A stretch of 35,352 nucleotides of DNA, from contig NZ_JTGN01000027.1 of assembly GCF_000797495.1 (NCBI RefSeq), positions 23-35,374 on the forward strand, written 5' to 3'. The position numbers and the translations under genes are program-made. Origin of the DNA: Robinsoniella peoriensis. GTDB taxonomy: Bacteria; Bacillota; Clostridia; Lachnospirales; Lachnospiraceae. Shown here one piece after another: positions 24,671 to 32,148 of the stretch (positions are counted from its first letter, which is position 1; each line of letters starts with the position of its first letter). Below the pieces are notes generated by a model that saw only the letters and a list, made by a program, of their open reading frames with translations, was not told the DNA's origin and ran no database searches.

Positions 24671-25795
24671 GTTTTGTTCCACTATAGAAACGGCATCTAC
24701 GCTTCGAATCAAGCGTCTGACAGGAATCAGTACAAAGACACCAGTAAAGAGCGGCGCCAATACTGACATGATAGCTGCTTTCCCATAAAACACAATTCCC
24801 GTCCCGCCGATGTCATCAAAGAGTCTGGGAATAATTGCTGAGGTCAGTAATATTGCAATCAGTAACCCGATGATTAATGCGATTAAATTTGTTACTATCA
24901 CTTCCCGAAATGTACGGGCTGTCAACTGCCTGCGGGTATAACCCAATGCTCCCAGTACTCCAATCTCACTTTTCCGAGAAAAATGCTGTGCATAATTGGA
25001 ACACACAAGACAGATCACCATTGCTAAAATTGCAAGAATTACCATCATATCCAATATCTGAAATGTCTGTTGATTTTTCGCATAAGTTCTGTTGTACAAC
25101 TCCAGCGTCCAAACAAGTAATCCCTGGCTGTTCAAAGCAGCTACCTCTTTTTCTGCTCCTTCAAATCTCCCGGTTCGGGGAAATACTACAATTCCGCTAT
25201 CCCCATACTTAATGGATTTATCACCTGGAGTGGGGGAACCTATCAGGGAAATATGACTGTCACTTTCCAGTATGCCAACTACTATATAATCCCCGGGGAG
25301 TGATTGTGTCTTATCATGCTTACTCCCCACCTGACTTCCTATCTGCAGTTTGTTATTCAGTGCTACATTTTTATCAATAGTTAACTCGTTTGTACCTTCT
25401 TCCGGCAGTCTGCCGCTGCTTAATTTCATTTGAAATCTGTCTAATAACAATTTCTGGTCTTCTGCCGAGCAACCGAATGCAGCTGTGTGAGTAGTGGAAC
25501 CAGGTACCGAAAAAGTAATCTTTTCAATTGCAATGGGCACGGTAACATCAATGCTGTCACTGCTTTCCAATTCCTCTATGGTTTCCCGGGGAATTTCCGG
25601 AACCGCAGACGTAGATACTACAACCATGCCATAGTGAAAACGGTTCGCATCCAATGGATAAATAGAGCCCGCAATGGAAGCCACAAAACATTCCATAAGA
25701 TATACCAGGCAGATCGCAACAACAATTATAATAACGTTAGATAACAATTTCCGCTTATTGTGACGAAAAAAATTAATGGTTGATAATGGGTTCAT
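24668..25795 (-). CDS. FtsX/MacB-type ABC permease (first)
   Basis: A 375-residue permease with an N-terminal membrane helix (LLSNVIIIVVAICLVYLM), an outside domain of about 200 residues, and three C-terminal membrane helices, the last near the end. GAGGT precedes the ATG. The TAG stop (24668-24670) coincides with the end of a MITE, so the natural end may have been altered by one or a few residues; the overall length is still normal for this family. It should pair with the permease at 22646 around the shared ATPase. Confidence 0.85.
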   Translation of the reverse strand: MNPLSTINFFRHNKRKLLSNVIIIVVAICLVYLMECFVASIAGSIYPLDANRFHYGMVVVSTSAVPEIPRETIEELESSDSIDVTVPIAIEKITFSVPGSTTHTAAFGCSAEDQKLLLDRFQMKLSSGRLPEEGTNELTIDKNVALNNKLQIGSQVGSKHDKTQSLPGDYIVVGILESDSHISLIGSPTPGDKSIKYGDSGIVVFPRTGRFEGAEKEVAALNSQGLLVWTLELYNRTYAKNQQTFQILDMMVILAILAMVICLVCSNYAQHFSRKSEIGVLGALGYTRRQLTARTFREVIVTNLIALIIGLLIAILLTSAIIPRLFDDIGGTGIVFYGKAAIMSVLAPLFTGVFVLIPVRRLIRSVDAVSIVEQN

Positions 25796-25835
25796 AAATT
25801 ACCTCGATTCTATTTTTTTATAAAACAACGCAAAC

Positions 25836-25886
25836 AGAGCCAATAACTGCGATTCATCTCATTTTGATTCGCAAGTTATCGGCTCT
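25836..25886 (-). terminator. Long hairpin after the KTR gene
   Basis: AGAGCCAATAACTGCGA (25836-25852) pairs with TCGCAAGTTATCGGCTCT (25869-25886) with two imperfections. It includes the stop codon of the KTR gene and is followed by a T-rich stretch in minus-strand reading. It may reduce read-through from the GntR/ABC half of the operon into the FtsX-type half. Confidence 0.6.
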
Positions 25887-26262
25887 GCATCTGTGCGTCT
25901 GGCTCTGTGATAACGGATATATTCAGTTGTTGGACATTTATCAGGTGTTCCTGCCTACACTTAGGACAGTATAGCGGAAAATTTAAAAGAACAGTATCTG
26001 CCCGAACCCGTGTGCGGGTTTTGTTATGGCAGGCTGGACAGATAATCCACATCTCTTCCTGTTTTTTTAGTTCTTGGTTTAGTTCTTTGTTTAGTTCTTG
26101 TTTTAATTTCTGGTTTAATTCCTGGTTTAATTCTTTGTTTAGTTCCTGGTTTAGTTCCTGGTTTAATTCTTGGTTTAGTTCCTGGTTTAATTCCTTGTTT
26201 AATTCTTGCTTTAATTGCTGCTTTAATTGCTGTTTAAATTGTTGATTTACTTCATTAATCAA
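25876..26262 (-). CDS. Cys-rich KTR-domain protein with an N-terminal ELNQ/ELNK tandem repeat
   Basis: 128 residues from the TTG at 26262, which has AAGGAGG 8 bases upstream and overlaps the preceding stop; a start further up, inside the permease gene, is not credible. The last 55 residues are a Cys_rich_KTR domain with zinc-ligand-like pairs CPAC and CPKC, the NKTR motif and the DAQMQSR ending usual for the family. The N-terminal 65 residues are almost entirely four-residue units (ELNQ, ELNK, QLKQ), predicted to be helical. KTR proteins are normally about 55-60 residues, so this is an extended form. Function unknown. Confidence 0.75.
   Translation of the reverse strand: MINEVNQQFKQQLKQQLKQELNKELNQELNQELNQELNQELNKELNQELNQKLKQELNKELNQELKKQEEMWIICPACHNKTRTRVRADTVLLNFPLYCPKCRQEHLINVQQLNISVITEPDAQMQSR
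26060..26235. repeat. 12-bp minisatellite inside the KTR gene
   Basis: About fourteen to fifteen near-identical 12-base units (type TTTAGTTCCTGG or TTTAATTCTTGG on the + strand) encode the ELNQ/ELNK repeat. Every unit is a multiple of three, so gain or loss of units keeps the frame. Such arrays commonly vary in length through slipped-strand replication. Confidence 0.85.
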
Positions 26263-26939
26263 ATTCGTTTCCTCCTTAGAACATATAAATCTACTGCATA
26301 ACACAGAGCAGTTAATACAAGACAACATCCGATCTGGATAAACACATTAGGATGAAATATAATTAGACTGAAAAAACCTTCCAGGACATTTCGAAGTACA
26401 GGCACCGGAATAAATACACTAAGGACTACAACAAGCAAAACATCTGCCAGCCAGCCCAGCCAAGAACTTTGCATTTCTGTCATCATATGTACAAACACAG
26501 CCATTAACAATAGAAAACAAAATTGTTGAATAAAACAGATTACTATGCCATGACTCAGCCAACCAAATATTTCAGCCAGATTCTGAATGTTAACCAAAGA
26601 ATCAAACAGCGCTTTGCTGCAAAAAAACAGTATCATATTACCCAGTGACGCTGCCGCGGCAATTATAATATAGTTGGCAAGGCATCCCCAATAATAATCC
26701 TGCTTCTTACCATTCAGATGCATAATTCTCTTAAAGTTTCTCCCTGCAATAAAAATTGGTGCTAATACAACAAAAACATACAGATAGTTACCTATTTCAA
26801 CATAGATATTTCCGGTAATACCTGTTGATGCACCAATCAGATTCCATACGCCAGCCAGCAGGAACACGGCAGTGATTATATAGGCCGGCAGTAAAAACCG
26901 AAAATTTATCTTTGCTATAACCAATGCTTTTTTATTCAT
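26259..26939 (-). CDS. ABC-2-type permease of the Ytr-like operon
   Basis: About 226 residues with roughly six membrane helices and little outside sequence. The start at 26939 is supported by GGAGG 8 bases upstream and lies inside the end of the ATPase gene. It should form the membrane part of an ABC exporter with the preceding ATPase, in the position of YtrC/YtrD. The next gene overlaps its stop. The substrate is not predictable from the sequence. Confidence 0.85.
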   Translation of the reverse strand: MNKKALVIAKINFRFLLPAYIITAVFLLAGVWNLIGASTGITGNIYVEIGNYLYVFVVLAPIFIAGRNFKRIMHLNGKKQDYYWGCLANYIIIAAAASLGNMILFFCSKALFDSLVNIQNLAEIFGWLSHGIVICFIQQFCFLLLMAVFVHMMTEMQSSWLGWLADVLLVVVLSVFIPVPVLRNVLEGFFSLIIFHPNVFIQIGCCLVLTALCYAVDLYVLRRKRI

Positions 26940-27777
26940 CTGCATTTCCTCCAACCATATTCACAAAGAACTCCTGCAAGCCAACAGATTGTACCGAAAC
27001 TCCTGCCGGAATCTTCCCCCTCTCATCATAAATAAAAGCAGAAGTATGGCTCCCCAATATTTTCTTACTGATTACGTTCAGATTTCCCACTATAGAAACC
27101 ACATCGGCAGTACGGCCTGTGATCACATAAGCCTTTTCATCAATATCATTAATATCCGCCTCGAAAATAAGTCTGCCTTTATCCAGAATCATGACCCGCT
27201 GTGCACTTTTCGCTATTTCATCAATCATATGAGTAGAGACAATGATTAGTTTCGGATGTTTTTCAAAACTATCATTCAGCATTTCGTAGAACTCTTTACG
27301 CATAACAGCATCAAATCCTAAAAGTGGCTCATCTAAAATAACAACATTTGCATTGCTTGCAAGCCCCATCAGTGTGGTCAACATGGTCTGCATCCCAAAA
27401 GACAGCTGCTTATATTTCTTATGTAAATCAAGCTGAAATCTATTTGCCATGCTTTTGGCAAAGTCGTAATCAAAATCATCATTGAGATTACCTGCCATTT
27501 TTAACAGCATTCCCACCGTTGTATTAAACTGTGTCATCTTGTTTTCGATAAAGTTGACATTTTCCGGCATCACAGACGTTTTTACCTGCCTGCCGCAGAC
27601 TTCAATCTGACCGGAAGAAGCATTAATATGTCCGGCTATCATTTTGAGCAGCGTCGTTTTGCCTGCTCCGTTCCGGCCCAGGAGACAATATATCTTATTT
27701 TCTTTTAATTCAGCCGTAATATGGTCAATTGCTATTGTTCCGCCATAATGCTTTGAAGTATCGTTTAAGCTAATCAT
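26932..27777 (-). CDS. ABC transporter ATPase (YtrB-like)
   Basis: A 281-residue ATPase with Walker A GRNGAGKTT, Walker B VVILDEPLLGFD and switch His IIVSTHM. The signature is atypical (LSFGMQTM instead of LSGGQ), as in other GntR-linked YtrB/EcsA-like proteins. The C-terminal 80 residues have an accessory domain. It overlaps the GntR gene upstream and the permease downstream, giving a tight three-gene cassette. By analogy with ytr in Bacillus, expression probably responds to cell-wall-active antibiotics. Confidence 0.9.
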   Translation of the reverse strand: MISLNDTSKHYGGTIAIDHITAELKENKIYCLLGRNGAGKTTLLKMIAGHINASSGQIEVCGRQVKTSVMPENVNFIENKMTQFNTTVGMLLKMAGNLNDDFDYDFAKSMANRFQLDLHKKYKQLSFGMQTMLTTLMGLASNANVVILDEPLLGFDAVMRKEFYEMLNDSFEKHPKLIIVSTHMIDEIAKSAQRVMILDKGRLIFEADINDIDEKAYVITGRTADVVSIVGNLNVISKKILGSHTSAFIYDERGKIPAGVSVQSVGLQEFFVNMVGGNADE

Positions 27778-28132
27778 TATGTTCCTTCTCCTTCCGAATC
27801 GTTTGAATTAACTCTGCTTCAGATATTCCCAGTTTATCTGCTTCTGTAAGCAATTCTGGAACAGCTTCTTCAAAAAAAATCTTTTTCCGGCGGTTTAGTA
27901 TTTTATCCCTTGCACCGTCAGTGACACACATTCCAATTCCCCTTTTTTTATATAGAATTCCTTCCTCTGTCAAATTACTTACAGCCTTTACAGATGTGGT
28001 AGGATTCACAGACAAGAGTTTTGAAATTTGAGTTGTTGAAATAATAATATCATCAACTTGATAAGTCCCGGAAATAATGTCATCCTCAATCATTTCCATA
28101 ATTTGTTGAAAAATAGGTTTGTCATTATTCAA
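27770..28132 (-). CDS. GntR-family repressor (YtrA subfamily)
   Basis: 120 residues: an N-terminal GntR winged helix-turn-helix (residues about 5-70: PIFQQIMEMIEDDIISGTY and VNPTTSVKAVSNLTEEGILY) followed by only about 45 residues, the short YtrA-type tail with no ligand domain. TTG start with GGAGG 10 bases upstream. It overlaps the ATPase gene. The dyad at 28165-28188, directly at the promoter, is its likely operator, which would make the operon self-repressing until an inducing signal appears. Confidence 0.92.
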   Translation of the reverse strand: MNNDKPIFQQIMEMIEDDIISGTYQVDDIIISTTQISKLLSVNPTTSVKAVSNLTEEGILYKKRGIGMCVTDGARDKILNRRKKIFFEEAVPELLTEADKLGISEAELIQTIRKEKEHND

Positions 28133-28164
28133 CTACTTATTCCCTCCATTTCTTAAGGGTATTT

Positions 28165-28188
28165 GGTTAGTGATGTAACCCACTAACC
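28165..28188. promoter_or_regulatory. Operator dyad of the Ytr-like operon
   Basis: GGTTAGTG (28165-28172) and CACTAACC (28181-28188) are perfect inverted 8-mers around 8 bases, covering the start of transcription. The inner AGTG/CACT pairs resemble the AGTGTA/TACACT halves of known YtrA operators. Confidence 0.7.
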
Positions 28189-28190
28189 AG

Positions 28191-28219
28191 AATTTAGCAC
28201 ATAAATACTTGATTGTCAA
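28191..28219 (-). promoter_or_regulatory. Promoter of the Ytr-like operon
   Basis: Minus-strand TTGACA (28214-28219), a 17-base spacer and TAAATT (28191-28196), with the operator dyad immediately downstream. The 332-base gap 28133-28464 holds this regulatory region and the terminator at 28406; I see no gene I would defend in it. Confidence 0.7.
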
Positions 28220-28405
28220 CAATGATTTTATTCGGGTTTTAAAATTATAAGATCATAACTCAAGCTAATATAAGATTTTTCCAATTAAAATTAGAAAAGG
28301 ATATGGATGAAAAATAATAAAAAGGAACTAGCAAAAGAAAAGAGACAGAAAAATAAACAGCTAAATTTGTATCTGATTTTAAACTTAATTATGTTAAATA
28401 AAAAT

Positions 28406-28436
28406 AGAGTTGCCACATTATTTTTGTGACAACTCT
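28406..28436 (-). terminator. Terminator of the parAB operon
   Basis: AGAGTTGCCAC (28406-28416) pairs with GTGACAACTCT (28426-28436) with one mismatch. In minus-strand reading an ATTTTTATTT tract follows, 28 bases after the ParB stop. Confidence 0.8.
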
Positions 28437-28464
28437 GCTATTGTATTGTAATAAATTTTTTCGT

Positions 28465-29418
28465 TTAAGTAACTGGATTAGGATTATTTTTCAGATATTC
28501 TGACAAAACTCTTTTTATTTCTTCTTCCCTGCCAGCTGGAACTGTTATATTAATCCTTCTCATAATAATTGGATCATCCAGCGCCTCTGCAATATCTTCT
28601 TTTTTTCTCATGCTCTTTTTCAATGACATAATCTTATTATCAGTAAGACGATTATTGTATTTTTCGTAGATCCACTCCTGCATCATTTCATCAAATAGAG
28701 CCAGCTTTAATGCAGCTTTTCTTTGAATTTTTTTATCAAAATACATTTCCTGAAACTGGGGAATTAGCTTTTCTCCGATAGTTTTCCATTCATAAACCGC
28801 TGATTTTTGAATCCCCATTGACTTTGATAATTCTTCAATCGTTTCTCCTGCCTTATTCTTCAGTTCTTTTGCTCTTTGAATACGGCGTTTAACCATATCG
28901 ACTGTCATCTTTGTATTTTCAGGACGCTGCAAATAATTTGTATCTTCTATAATATCCCTGGCTTTTTCATCTGTTAATTCATTTTCCTGATATACTATGG
29001 AAGGAAGATATAAGAATCTTTTCTTTTCTTCTTCTGGCTGATCTTTATATTTTTCATATAAATCCTTGTTACTATCTCGTCGATTATGTCCAGCCAACAA
29101 CATATATCTGCCATTTTCTCTCTGCCATAAAATCAACGCATTTAGTGTACCATGTTGTTCAACTGACATCATAAGCTGCGCATAGGTTGCACGATCACTA
29201 TCCTTAAGCCTCGGATATCTGTTCCAATCAGCAGGAGCATCATCCATTAACTCCCAGCTAATATATTCTAGTATTTTACCGGTACTCTCTACCAACTGTT
29301 TATATTTTGTATCTTCCTGCATCTGCTCCGCCTTCTGCATATCCTCTTTTGCAGTACCGGCAAGTGCTTTCATAAAATCTGTAGAACTGAATCCTGTCTT
29401 TTTGCCTTTAGCTGCCAT
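28465..29418 (-). CDS. ParB-like partition protein
   Basis: A 317-residue protein with a ParB N-terminal domain. It carries a version of the nucleotide-binding arginine box (LLAGHNRRDSN, where chromosomal ParB has GERR). A central helix-turn-helix region follows (ETIEELSKSMGIQKSAVYEW), then a helical region that could dimerise. It directly abuts the ParA gene and shares its promoter, so the two form a partition operon. ParB proteins bind parS, clamp and slide using CTP, and stimulate ParA. The nearby palindromes at 30553, 31088 and 33646 are the best candidate binding sites. Confidence 0.85.
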   Translation of the reverse strand: MAAKGKKTGFSSTDFMKALAGTAKEDMQKAEQMQEDTKYKQLVESTGKILEYISWELMDDAPADWNRYPRLKDSDRATYAQLMMSVEQHGTLNALILWQRENGRYMLLAGHNRRDSNKDLYEKYKDQPEEEKKRFLYLPSIVYQENELTDEKARDIIEDTNYLQRPENTKMTVDMVKRRIQRAKELKNKAGETIEELSKSMGIQKSAVYEWKTIGEKLIPQFQEMYFDKKIQRKAALKLALFDEMMQEWIYEKYNNRLTDNKIMSLKKSMRKKEDIAEALDDPIIMRRINITVPAGREEEIKRVLSEYLKNNPNPVT

Positions 29419-30441
29419 TTAATTCCCACCCTTCATTTTCTCTTTAATTCGACCTAAAATTTCATCTGTTAAACTTCTAATCTGTTTTGAGAATCTGGAG
29501 TTCCTTGTTTCCCCATACGCACCTGCCGGCATAAGCACACGCTGCGACTTTTCAACTGCGGCATCATTAGAAATAAATGTTTCAAATGCCGGCCAGCTAA
29601 AAAACGAATTTGCATCATCAATCGCATTTTTAACTTCATTTTTTCTTAAATTAACTTTATTGAAAACCAGTCCTAAACAATCCAGTTTTTCATTAGTCTT
29701 TTTTACTATTTCGATCATCTCGGTGATTGGTACTAAAGCCTTAGTAGAGTAGAGTGCACACTCAGCAACTACAATTACGTAATTAGCTCCATTTAAAAAC
29801 GATTTATTAACAAGTCCCATCGTCTTGTCCACATCTACAATCACAAAATCATAATAATTTTCATCTTTAAGCTGTACTAATGTATCTTTAAACATAGAAC
29901 TTACATGTTTTTCCTGCATAGTAGCAACCGTACGTTCCAATTCTTCCATAACACCAGATGCTGGTACCAGATCCAAATTCAAATAATCAGTTTCTACCGT
30001 AAAATCTTCAAGGGATCTATGCAATATCATTGCGTCATATATATTTTTATCTCTGAATTCCGTATATCTACACTGTAATGTACTGGACATATCAGCCTGG
30101 CTGTCCCCATCAACTGCAAGAACATTATAACCTCTGCTTGCCAATTCATATGCAACATTTTCTGCCAAAGTCGATTTTCCCGTACCTCCTTTTCTGGCAC
30201 CAAAAACAAGTACTTGAGGTTCATCAAAACGCAGCATTTTTTTCTTTTTTGCCTTCTTAGTTTCATCCAGCAGCCATTCAGCTTTTTCTTCATCCAACAT
30301 AATTTTTTCTGCCATAATATCAGAAAGAAGTCTTTGCTTAATACCGGTTGCTCTTGCCCATTCTTTCATATCCCAATCGCGTTGATTTAACAATCTTGTA
30401 ATCTCGCTCATTATTTTTTCTCTTCTATCCAGCCTGTTCAT
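29419..30441 (-). CDS. ParA-family partition ATPase with N-terminal HTH (type Ia-like)
   Basis: 340 residues. Residues about 1-75 contain a helix-turn-helix-like segment and a basic KKAKKKK linker, as in the autoregulating P1/F type ParA. The ATPase has the deviant Walker A GARKGGTGKSTLAENVA, switch motif VDGDSQADMSS and the conserved FVIVDVDKT strand. CGGAGG precedes the ATG at 30441. A TATAAT box (30471-30476) and a dyad lie upstream. With the downstream ParB-like gene it should segregate the DNA that carries the centromere-like palindromes. The Asp in DVDKT fits Walker A' variants; the gene appears intact. Confidence 0.9.
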   Translation of the reverse strand: MNRLDRREKIMSEITRLLNQRDWDMKEWARATGIKQRLLSDIMAEKIMLDEEKAEWLLDETKKAKKKKMLRFDEPQVLVFGARKGGTGKSTLAENVAYELASRGYNVLAVDGDSQADMSSTLQCRYTEFRDKNIYDAMILHRSLEDFTVETDYLNLDLVPASGVMEELERTVATMQEKHVSSMFKDTLVQLKDENYYDFVIVDVDKTMGLVNKSFLNGANYVIVVAECALYSTKALVPITEMIEIVKKTNEKLDCLGLVFNKVNLRKNEVKNAIDDANSFFSWPAFETFISNDAAVEKSQRVLMPAGAYGETRNSRFSKQIRSLTDEILGRIKEKMKGGN

Positions 30442-30457
30442 AATATACCTCCGTCCA

Positions 30458-30485
30458 ATGATGTTCCTACATTATAATACATCAT
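30458..30485 (-). promoter_or_regulatory. parA promoter with operator dyad
   Basis: ATGATGT (30458-30464) and ACATCAT (30479-30485) form a perfect dyad that encloses the TATAAT box (30471-30476, minus strand). A TTGTTA -35 candidate is 15 bases upstream, shorter than ideal. The HTH domain of ParA is the likely repressor. Confidence 0.5.
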
Positions 30486-30552
30486 TCTTTTTAACAATTC
30501 AAGTTAATATGTGTTTTTCTTCGCACAAACAATAAATTAGTTTGCGCAGTAA

Positions 30553-30569
30553 TTTCCGCGGGGCGGAAA
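30553..30569 (+). repeat. parS-like palindrome, copy 1
   Basis: TTTCCGCGGGGCGGAAA: 7-base arms around GGG. It is an isolated GC-rich block in AT-rich DNA, 112 bases upstream of the ParA start. Confidence 0.7.
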
Positions 30570-30980
30570 AATTGTTTTTATGCTATTGGTTAGGGTTGTG
30601 AAAAGAAAAGGTTTGTTTGGAAAGATAGATGGTTTTAATAATAGATTGACGTTATAAATATATTTAAGTGTGAGGGGGGGGGTAGCATTGTATTTTCTCT
30701 TTATTTTATAGAAAAGTTATAAGTATAATTAACTTTTTATAATGTCTGGACTTAAGTGTAATTGTATATATGTGATTATTAGGGTAAGAATAATACTTGT
30801 AAGATTTAAAAATGAATAATTAAAGATATATTTTTTCTCGATAAAAAGAATAGTAAAAATATATATTGACTAACTATAAGAATACTTTTTAGTATCCAAA
30901 CAGAATACTAAAGCAGTAGTATATACTGTATGGCTTTTAATGATTAATCCATGTTGTTTTAATGTCACAAGACAACATCT

Positions 30981-31011
30981 GTAAGTAATTGTAAGTAATT
31001 TGTAAGTAATT
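30981..31011 (+). repeat. Three iteron-like direct repeats
   Basis: GTAAGTAATT occurs at 30981, 30991 and 31002, spaced by about one helical turn so all lie on one face of the DNA. Such phased arrays bind initiator or partition proteins. Confidence 0.6.
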
Positions 31012-31086
31012 TTCAAAATTTTTATTACATAATGCTGATTAAAAAATTTGAGTATATAATATCTAAATATTTATATATAACTTAAA

Positions 31087-31103
31087 ATTCCGCCCCGCGG
31101 AAA
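31087..31103 (-). repeat. parS-like palindrome, copy 2
   Basis: Reverse orientation of the same element: TTCCGCCCCGCGGAAA at 31088-31103. The left outer base differs from copies 1 and 3; the GC-rich core is identical. Confidence 0.7.
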
Positions 31104-31415
31104 TTTAAACACAAAATAATATCTCGACTCAATTAATATAGATATTTAATTATCCTTTAGATTTACATGTTATGTTATGATATCATATTGTAATATATAA
31201 AATATTTCTTTCTACATATTATATATATTACTGTATAACAACTAGTTTTCAAACGGACAGTAGTATATGTACAAATATTTTTTGTAGTTCCCTTACACGA
31301 CCTATAAATAACATATACCGGCCCCCCCCTAACAAGAAAACAGTAAAATCACTAAAATTGCCCTGGATAATTACTCCATTGTCTTTGAAACTTTTTAACA
31401 ACGCTAATATTACAC

Positions 31416-31829
31416 CTATAAATCTTTCGTTAGATAATAGCGTTTTCCTGATATAGGATATTCTTCTAAAGTAAACGCTTCACTATAACCATATCTTTTA
31501 TAAAACTCTGGTGCCTGAAAACTAAATGTATCTAAAAATACATACTTACAGCCCCTTTCCTTCGCAGTCTGCTCAGCTTGCTGTAATATACGGCTTCCAA
31601 TACTTTGTTTCCTAAACGCTTTCTTTACCCATAAATATTTTACAAATAACCAATTACCATGAGTATTTCCTATCAAACCTCCAACTTTTTCTCCCGTTTC
31701 ATCTTCTATATAAATTCCCAGGTCCTTTAAATTTTTATCTTCAATCCTGGTTAAATTATATTCCAATAATCCTTGAAAGATAAGTTCTTCATCTTGTTTT
31801 TCTATTTTATCAGTAATTAAGAATTTCAT
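31416..31829 (-). CDS. GNAT-family N-acetyltransferase
   Basis: 137 residues of the acetyl-CoA-dependent GNAT fold. The pyrophosphate-binding motif is present as VKKAFRKQSIGSRILQQAE (Q/RxxGxG/A type), preceded by the strand WLFVKYLWV and followed by VFLDTFSFQAPEFYKRYGY, typical of the fold. The acceptor substrate is unknown. AAGGAG precedes the ATG with long spacing. It stands alone between the partition genes, and its composition matches that AT-rich region, so it probably arrived with it. Confidence 0.9.
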   Translation of the reverse strand: MKFLITDKIEKQDEELIFQGLLEYNLTRIEDKNLKDLGIYIEDETGEKVGGLIGNTHGNWLFVKYLWVKKAFRKQSIGSRILQQAEQTAKERGCKYVFLDTFSFQAPEFYKRYGYSEAFTLEEYPISGKRYYLTKDL

Positions 31830-31873
31830 ATTACATACACTCCTTGTTTATAAACAGCAGTAGCATTTATTAT

Positions 31874-31986
31874 GAGATTTGTCCCCATCAGGTCACGTAT
31901 CAGACTACATAACATGCATTTGGAGCAAAATATACCACAAAGTACGACGTCTAGATGGCGTGAATGAATTATCAAACACGTTCAAA
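31874..31986. mobile_element. Degraded partial copy of the IS5-related MITE
   Basis: From GAGATTTG to TCAAACACGTTC it aligns with the right two-thirds of the MITE at 24507 (shared GGAGCAAA-TAT, AGATGGC and TCAAACAC blocks) at roughly two-thirds identity by eye. The left terminus is gone. The rest of the gap 31830-32148 holds nothing I can name. Confidence 0.6.
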
Positions 31987-32148
31987 TAGTCCATACAGTT
32001 TGATAATTACTTTTATCATGAATCTCATAACATTTTGTGATATGGATGATACAAATTAGGGAGGCATAGTAGGTTTAGCAGACTAAATTTGGCCCGTTGT
32101 TGTAGCATTATTATTAATAAAAGCGGTAGTAGCTCAAAAATTTAATAT

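Larger units (their letters stand above)
30442..31415. other. AT-rich non-coding region with partition/origin-like signals
   Basis: No convincing gene. It holds two parS-like palindromes (30553, 31088), three 10-base direct repeats GTAAGTAATT (30981-31011), a perfect dyad ATACTA-N6-TAGTAT (30905-30922), a related ATACT-TTTT-AGTAT dyad (30882-30895), a nine-G run (30674-30682) and an eight-C run (31322-31329). Composition is far more A+T-rich than the genes to the left. This is what a plasmid centromere or origin spacer looks like, but no Rep gene is seen. Confidence 0.6.

Noticed and set aside
26060..26235. Regular repeat array, considered as CRISPR
   Set aside because: The unit is only 12 bases, has no spacers, and is in frame within a coding gene. 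The antisense ORF through it (FNSWF-type repeats) is a shadow.
28307..28429. 40-codon + strand ORF with an AAAGG before its ATG
   Set aside because: Low-complexity Lys/Asn-rich sequence in AT-rich DNA, and its end overlaps the parAB terminator. No promoter or recognisable product.
31870..32030. Inverted 10-mers TTATGAGATT (31870-31879) and AATCTCATAA (32021-32030)
   Set aside because: AT-rich and only 10 bases in a low-complexity region; they do not coincide with the MITE ends, so chance is likely.
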